Below, piece by piece: positions 53,301 through 62,300 of a stretch of 64,000 nt of DNA. The position numbers were made by a program, and so were the translations under genes. Each line of letters starts with the position of its first letter. Position 1 is the first letter of the stretch. The stretch covers positions 174,389,617 to 174,453,616 of the forward strand of contig NC_090022.1 in NCBI RefSeq assembly GCF_037176765.1, given 5' to 3'. The notes under the pieces are model-generated. The model made no database searches. It was not told the origin of the DNA and saw only the letters and a program-made list of their open reading frames with translations. The DNA comes from Anolis sagrei. Its lineage: Eukaryota > Chordata > Lepidosauria > Squamata > Anolidae.

Positions 53301-56300
53301 AAAATACATACAATAACAAAAGAGAGTAAACAGGAAAATAACATAATATAAAATCGAACACAATGGGCGGGCCACATGGACAAGGTAAAATGATAAAACC
53401 CTGGATGAGGTAGGAGTAGAAAAAGTGCATTTGAGAGGAGCCCAAAAGGATGAATGGTGGGGTTAGGCTTTCAATTTAGGATGGGAGAAAGTGCATCATA
53501 GGGGCAACACTGTAGGTAGGTGGACTGTAGGTGGACTGTGTCCTATCCCAAGTGAGAATAAGAAAGTCTCTCAGAACTCTTTCCCACTTCCTGCATTTCA
53601 ATAATCTCATCAAACCACTTGAAAAACAAATGGTGATTTGACAAACACAATGAACAGCTTTACTTGTAGCAACTTCTGCCTGCCTTCCTTATACATCAGT
53701 GGTTCTCAACCTGTGGGTCACCAGATGTTTTGGCCTTCACCTCCCAGAAATCCTAACAGCTGGTAAACTGGCTGGGAGTTCTGGAAGTTGTAAGCCAAAA
53801 ACATCTGGGGACCCGCAGGTTGAGAACCATTGTTATACATCTTTTTGGTAACTGTCTTTGCTTTCAGGCCTACATCAGTTCTGGCTCAGAGAAGAGGTCC
53901 CTGACAAAAGGAATGCTTCACATTGAATATGACAATTTGACCACCCAATCCCTCACAACTGACGTGTTGGCAGCCACAGCTCTGTTCAAGCCCATAACCC
54001 ACAAGATGGCCATTCTCAGTGGTATTCTCAAAATAAAATCATTTGCAATTGTGACACAGAACTTCAGCTACTGATGTGGTATTCTTTACTCTTGCTTTTG
54101 GTTCATTTTTGTACTTCTACTTAGCCGATACTACTTGAAAAACAGATATATATCTTTGTTTATATTTTGTGATATTTTCAAAATGAATCTGATTTTAAAA
54201 TATTGTAATCCACATCCACCACTTATGGCAATGGCTCATGTGCCTACTGTTGAATTTTGCTCCTCTCCTGTCCCCTCCCCTGATTCAAGTCTCACCTACA
54301 TGCCAGAGTGGCACTATTATAGGATGGAGGCGGCACTCAGCTAGAAGGCGTCCAACGCCTGGAAGGAAAAAGAGGAAGTGGAATTAGAGAGGACAAGAAT
54401 ACCCCAGAAGATTCTCCCCTCCTCCTCCTTATCATCATCAAAGAGATACTCACCCCACTTAAAGCGCATGAACTCCTGAGTCATGTTCACTTTGCCTACA
54501 AAAAGATGTTGAGAGAAAAATTAGAGAACTGCAGGATGGCTTTGCCTGTGATATTTTACCAGACGCACATTTACAACTAGCTTTTTAAAAACCTTTGCAT
54601 CTTTTCCCCAAAATTTTAGGACCTTTCCACACAGCCATTTATCCCAGAATATCAAGGCAGAAAATCCCACATTATCTGAGTGTGAATTCAGATAACACAG
54701 TTCAAAACAGATATTGTGGGATTTTCAGAAAATCCCACATTATCTGAGTGTGAATTCAGATAACACAGTTCAAAACAGATATTGTGGGATTTTCTACCTT
54801 GATATTCATAGAATCATAGAATCAAAGAGTTGGAAGAGACCTCATGGGCCATCCAGGCCATCCCCCTGCCAAGAAGCAGGAATATTGCATTCAAAGCACC
54901 CCTGACAGATGGCCATCCAGCCTCTGTTTAAAAGCTTCCAAAGGAGCCTCCACCACACTCCGGGGCAGAGAGTTCCACTGCTGAATGGCTCTCACAGTCA
55001 GGAAGGGATAAAGGGCTGTATGGAAGGGCCCTGATACTACTTTTAAAATTGTATCATTTTATCACAGCTATGAGCTGCCTAGAGCTCCACTTTGGAATAA
55101 AAGCGGCATAGATAGATAAATAAATAAAGCATGTCTACTTACCTTCTGGGAATACATGCACCCAATCCCCATTGTTGAGCTTTTCAAGTATGTAATCCAT
55201 GCCTTTCTGGTAGACTCCATCTCCTGCAAAGAGAACAAATGAGAGCTGTTCAGCAGTGGAACTCTCTGCCCCAGAGTGTGGTGGAGGCTCCTTTGGAGAC
55301 TTTTAAATAGAAGCTGGATGGCCATCTGCCAGGGGTGCTTTGAATGCAATATTCCTGCTTCTTGGCAGGGGGTTGGACTGGATGGCCCATGAGGTCTCTT
55401 CCGACTCTATGATTCTATGAAACTAGTTACTCACGAGAAGGCAAGTTCCTTTCTCCAATTATGTATTTCTGAGCCAGTGGCAAAGAACTGCCATAGTCCT
55501 TCATTACAGGTCATTTATTATTATTTATTTATTTAAAACAATTATATTCCTTGTATTGTCGAAGGCTTTCATGGCTGGAATCACTGAGTTTTTGTAGGTT
55601 TTGAAAAAAAGCCTATATTGAGGAATATTTATAAGAATCACATCACTGTGTTGCTATTATTATCATTTGACAGATGGCAGTTCAGAAGACACAGGAATGG
55701 AGAGGGAAATCCATGGTTTTGCAGTTCCAGGAAAGAAAAGAGCTTGACGTAGAAGAAAACTACCTCTTTAGGTCTGGATTGGGTCTAGGATCCTTGTCTG
55801 AACAGGTACCTGACTGTACTGCAAGCATCTATTAAGCCATCCATCCATCCATTCACCCACTTACCCCGGCAGACAGGAACACATCGCCCAAGGCTAAAGA
55901 AACGAGAATGCAGCTCCTTTGTGAAACAGATGTCTGCAGCTGTGGGGGTCCTGGAATAGGAAAAAGATCAATAATCTATGTTCACAACATGCTAGATTAA
56001 ACCTTTCCTTTTATTTATTTTTTTGTCGTGTCAGGAGAAACTTGAGAAACCTTTCCTTAAAGTGGTGGTTTCCAACCTTTATTTGACCAGGGACCACTCT
56101 GACCAAGGACCACTCTTCAACATTAGTACCAAAAGTGTTACAAATCAGTTTTTGCTCAACTTTAGATTTGGTTTAGTTATTTGGGATGCTGATTTGGAAA
56201 ATTGCATTGGATAGAACACATAAGCTCTAGTTTCTGATACAGAACATATGCCATCCAGTAATCGCCATCTGCTTGCCCACAGAAAATCATATTTAATAAG

Positions 56301-59300
56301 CCTCGGCACTATAAGAGGGTTTCACAAGACCAGTCATGGTGAGGCTGGTTACTCCATTTGGACCACTAGTGGTCCACAACCTTCAAGTTGGAAAACACTG
56401 CCTTAAAAAAATATAAAGAATTAGAAAGGAAATTTGTCTGGAAATGGTACAGGACACCAGCTCAATTAGCAAATATGGGAACAGAATTAAACCCAATGTG
56501 TTGGCACTGTATAGTAGAGAAAGGCTGGTATGCACATATGTGGTGGTACTGTTTAAATGCAAAAACTTTTTGGAATAAGATAATTAGAAAAATTGGGAAA
56601 CTTTTCAAAATAACAATCCGGCCCAAGATACCTAACTGACCGCCTCTCGGCCTATGAGCCCACAAGGACTTTGAGATCTTCCGGGGAGGCCCTGCTCTCG
56701 ATCCCGCCTGCGTCACAGGCACGGCTGGCGGGGACGAGAGATAGGGCCTTCTCGGTGGTGGCTCCTCGGCTGTGGAACACCCTTCCCGTGGACATCAGGC
56801 TAGCTCCCTCCCTGTTGATATTCCGCAGGAAGCTAAAGACCTGGCTGTTTAAGAAGGCATTTGAATAAGAAGTGCAAGGACTGGTAATTTGACCATAGGA
56901 TTGGAACAACGGAAATGATATCGGAATGTGGGTTTGACAATGAGACGACTCGGAATTGGCTTTTGTAGTAATATTGATGTTTTGACGAGTTGTTTTTTGA
57001 TAATGATGAATTGTGGATTTTTTACACTATGTCTTGTATTTTGCACCTGTTTTTCTATGTTGTACACCGCAATGAGTCGCCCTTGGGCTGAGAATTGTGG
57101 TATATAAGCGTAGTAAATAAATAAATAAATAAATCCAAGTCAATAGGGAATTTATGTTAATGGCAATTACAGGGAATAAAAACATTGCTGCGAAGAACCA
57201 AGACTTATTTAAAGCAATTATTTTAGCAGGAAAGGCAGTAATAGCCTGGGGGTGGAGAGATGAAAAAAATGGAATTTGGAAAATTGGAATTATTATTTAT
57301 CTGAACAAGTCCAATCAGATATTATTGAATGTATACCCCAAGAAGATTCACAGGAGGACAAAACAGAAGAAATTAAATGGTCAACATATATGAAATGGGT
57401 AGAAGAAGGTGAAGCCAGCACAGATATTGTACAAAGATTTCAAAAGTTGTGTTCATGGTTAAAAATAAAGATATAGAGAGAAAAGTGGTGGGAGGGGTAG
57501 GGAAGGGTGATGGGAGGAGGTGGGAGAAAAAAAATACAAAAATGTAATATGAATGAATCTGTAAAGAATGAGAATCTATATAAATAAAAATGTAATGTTA
57601 GTTCGTGCTACCATCAGAACTCAAAAACCACTGGGGGAATTGACACCAAATTTGGACACAAGACACCTAACAGTCCAATTTATGTCCTCCACTCAAAAAA
57701 ATTGATTTTGTCATTTGGGAATTGCTGTTGCTGGGATTTATAGTTTACCTACAATCAAAGAGCACTCTGAACTTCACCAATGATGGAATTGGGCCAAACT
57801 TAGCACACAGGGCTCCCATGACCAACAGAAAAAACTGGAAAGATTTGGTGGACATAGACCTTGAGTTGGGGAATTATAGAGCACTGTGCACTCAAACAAT
57901 GATGGATCTGGACCAAACTTGGCACGAATATTCCATATGCCCAAATATGAGCACAGATGGAGTTTAAGGGAAATAGACCTTGACATTTGGGAGTTGTAGT
58001 TGCTGGGATTTATAGTTCACCTACAATCAAAGAGCATTCTGAACTCCACCAATGATGGAATTAACCAAGCATGGCATACAGGACTTCCATGACCAACAGA
58101 ACACACTGGAAGGGTTTGGTGGGCATTGACCTTGAGTTTGGGAGTTGTAGTTCACCTACATCCAGAGAGCACTGTGGACTCAAACAATGATGGATCTGGA
58201 CCAAACTTGACACAAATATTCCATATGCCCAAATATGAACACAGATGGAGTTTGGAGGAAATAGACCTTGACATTGGGATTTCTACTTACTGGGATATAT
58301 AGTTCACCTACAATCATTATCTGTTCAAATATGCTATTCTTTTTTTTAATAAAAAATACTGGGGGAAAGAAAAGAAACCACTGCCTTAAAGTCTTAGAAA
58401 ACCCCTGAAGTTCACAGTATATTAGACGGACATTCTTGGGGAAAACCACAAAAATGGAGTCGATTCCATTCTGTTGGACAATAATCAGTTCCTCATGCTT
58501 ACCAGCGCATTTTCTGCAAGTTCCAGACATGCCTTAATTTCAGGATACCTTTGAGAGAAAATAACAATTTATATTAAGATTTGGGAGCAATCTGAACTAA
58601 ATCAAGGCCAGTGCAGAAAAAGAAATAATGACAAAATGGTAGTGGGTAGAATGCTAGACTGTTCAAATTTCCACCTCGCCATGAAGCTCTGTGTGATCCC
58701 GAGTCAATCATTCACCTTCATTCTGACATATCCACAGAGATAAAAATGAGAATAGAGGTCCAGTATTTCACTTTGAGCTGCTTGGAGGAAAGGTATCTCT
58801 CGACCCAATGGGACTAGATTGGTGAGTACATGAGACCAAGTTTTCCTTGTCGCCAGATACCACTGTGTCATTCCCTCCCACAGAAAGTCAAGATGGCTCG
58901 GTCCCTCTTGATGTTCCAGCAGGTAGCCATTGGTCCTTAAAACCAAGGCAACCCATGTGAGTGCTTGAAAAAGTGCTTTTTAAAAGCTGGTTTTTACTTG
59001 TTTTATCTGTTTTGGACTATTGGCTCAAGAGCCCTGGCGGACTGAGAAACAATGAACAAATGCCTCACTACCTCTGTGGATGCTTGCCATAGATGCAGGC
59101 GAAACGTCAGGAGAAAATGCCTCTAGAACATGGCCATATAGCCCGAATGAACCTACAACAACCCAGTGATTCTGGCCATGAAAGCCTTCGACAATACAAT
59201 GAACAAATATTCAATTTTTTAAAGAAGTAGACTGCTGCACACACTTAAGTTACACCTGAGACCGAGACTGTGGCACAACTGGCTGAGTGTAAGCGAATTA

Positions 59301-62300
59301 GGATCACTTCTGACCAAAAGGTCATGAGTTCGAAGCCAGCCCGGGTTGAAGTGAGCTTCCGACCAATTGTGTAGCTTGTTGTCGACCTTTGCAACCCGAA
59401 AGACAGTTGCAACTGTCAAGTAGGAAAATTAGGTACCACCTATGTGTGGGGAGGCTAATTTAATTTATTTAAGAGGCCAGACTCCAGCAAAGCATGCGGG
59501 GAATGCGGAAGTGCTTCCTCAGTGTCGCAGATGGACGATGAAAGCGACAGCTTCCCTGGCAGCCAGAAAAGTTAAATAGCCTCTGACTGTCTGTCTATAT
59601 CTGTTCTGTGTCTTTGGCATTGAATGTTTGCCATATATGTGTACATTGTAATCCGCCCTGAGTCCCTTGCGGGATGAGAAGGGCGGAATATAAATACTGT
59701 AAACAAACAAACTTTCTAGCCCTTAATCAAGTTTTTGTGCAGAAAGACCTGAGGACACTTTGCTCACTAGATTTCACACCCCAGTAAGACCTTTGGCTTA
59801 TTCTTTCCAAAGGAAGACCCTCACAAGATCAAGCTTTGCTATCCACCAGGTGGCAGCAGTTCCCTTCTGGTCCCATACCCCAGAGGTGTGGGTCGTCCAT
59901 GCAAGACTGGTGGTTGCAGATGGTGAGGAGCGGGATGCCTGGCTCACGCTTCTCAATTAGGTTGTACAGGGTGTCTTCATTATGGACGTTCAGCTGGTTC
60001 ATATATTCTAAAAGGAAGAGCGAGAGCAAAATTAAAGCTCTGGAAGTAGCAAAGTACAGGAAAGAAGCAGGAAGCTTTTGAAGTATCTAGGATCCAATTT
60101 AGAGGGGAGCAGGAGAACTAGAACCAGTTGTTCCAACATCTGTATGGTTCTACCTACTCAGTCATATTAATACTTAGCAGTCATATACAATAGGCCTTCC
60201 ACTTTTGCAAGGGTTGGAGACACCCCCACTCAAATGTAAAAATAATATGATTTAAAAAAACACTTTTTTCCACATTGTGGAAAAATGTGGAACAAAAAAC
60301 TAAATTACAAATATGCAACTGATGTAAAAGAAAATTGGCTAGAAATGTTTCACCGGTGGTATATTATACCGATAAATGTATAAAAACACATCCAAATATT
60401 TTTGGAAATGTAATTATCATCAAGGGGGCTTCTACCATTTTTGGTGGACTTGTAGGGAAGCCCAGAAATATTGGAGATGGGTTCATGAAGAATGCCAACA
60501 AATTTTTAAAAAGAAATTCCCCACAAAACCCGGAATATTACTTATTAGGAATTACTGATGGGGATATAAAACTGGACTTGAATGAAGATATTCTGTTCAT
60601 GTATATGATGACTGCCGCTAGAATAAATTATGCAAAACTCTGGAAGCAGAAGGAAATACCGGAAAAGGACCAATGGATAAAAAAGATAAATGAAATTAAA
60701 GATATTGACATATTAACTTTTTTACTAAAGAGGAATACGGGAAATCCAGTTAAACAAACAAACTGGGTACAGGCGGAAGAATATATAGAAAAGAGAAGTA
60801 AAGAAATTTAACTGTGAATATTATATTAATATGGGTTACAAGAGTGGACAATCAAGAAAAAATCAGGAAGATCATATAGACAATAAAGTTAAACCCATGT
60901 AGGATTAGAAGGAAGTCACAAGACTTTTTTTTTTCATTTTTATTTTTACTTTTATCTTTAATACAATTATATATATGTGTATGTGTGTGTGTGTCCTTTT
61001 TTATAACAATGACAATATAATACAATCATACATTTTAATACCACCACCAAGAAGCAGATGGAAGTCAAATTATAAATAGAGACTCTTCAGTGTTGTTTTT
61101 TGTTGTTTTTTTATTTTTCATTTTTTTCATTTTTCATTTCCCCACCCCTTTCCTTTGTATTTTCTCTCTCTCCTGTTTTCTCTCATTTCCTACTTTTCTA
61201 TCTTCTACGCAATAATCCCCCACTTTCCTTGTAATGATATATTCTTTCAATAAAAATTTAATTGAAAAAAACCCCAAAAAACCACTTAAAAAACGGATGA
61301 AACACCTCCACCAGAAACTGCCCATAGAGGCCCCATCTGCACAGCCATATAAAATACACATTATCTTAGAACTGGATCATATTAGTCTACACCGTCATAT
61401 AATCCATTTCAAAGCAGATAATCTGGATTTTATACGGCAGTGTAGATGGGACCAGAGTTCTGCTGAAAAACCTAGAGATTCCTAGAGAGATGTTCACTCT
61501 AAGAATCTCCAGGTTTTCCCTAGCCTATTTTCTGCTGACCTGGGAACTAGGATGCAGAACAATGGCTTCAAACTACAGAAAAGGAGATTCCACCTGAATA
61601 TTACGAAGAACTTCCTGAGAGCTGTTCAGCAGTGGAACTCTCTGCCCCAGAGTGTGGTGGAGGCGCCTTCTTTGGAGGCACCTACTTTGGAGGCTTTTAA
61701 ACAGAGGCTGGATGGCCATTTGTCAGGGGTGCTTTGAATGTGACTTTTCTGCTTCTTGGCAGGGGGTTGGACTGGGTGGCACACAAGGTCTCTTCCAGTT
61801 CAATGATTCTATGATTCCAGTACAACTGCATGGTTAATTTCAGGCAGACCTTGACCATGGAGAACCTAGAGATGCCCCAAAAAACGATATTGATCAAATC
61901 CACAGAACTTTAACCTGCAAATGAGTGCTTGAAGCATTTCACATGTGTGGGTCTGTCTTGGAAGTTGCCTTATAGAATGAGCTGGGGAGCAGCCCATCTA
62001 GCTCAGCATTAACAACCTTGACTGGTAGCGGCTCTCCAGAATTTCAGGCACTGCCTCACTGCAAGCCCAGAATTAAACCAGTAATATTGGTTAATTCAGG
62101 AAAGATGTAGGTGGAGGAAAGCCGGGCACACTCAGTCAGTGCTGTGAGATGAATCAAATGGATGTTGAAGCACTTAAATAGACAGAAGGGCTTCATTTTT
62201 GCATGTCTTTCCTGCACAGAAAAGCTGGTTTTCGTAGGTAAATATGAAGTGACAAGTTACATTGCACATTTGAAGAGCTCATCTTATTGTGATCTCAGAT

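Noticed and set aside
53820-54074. Open frame [20 protein letters not shown] on the plus strand after CTTTCAG
   Set aside because: It is antisense inside TAFAZZIN intron 7, has no donor and no recognised homologue; kept only as an unexplained stretch.
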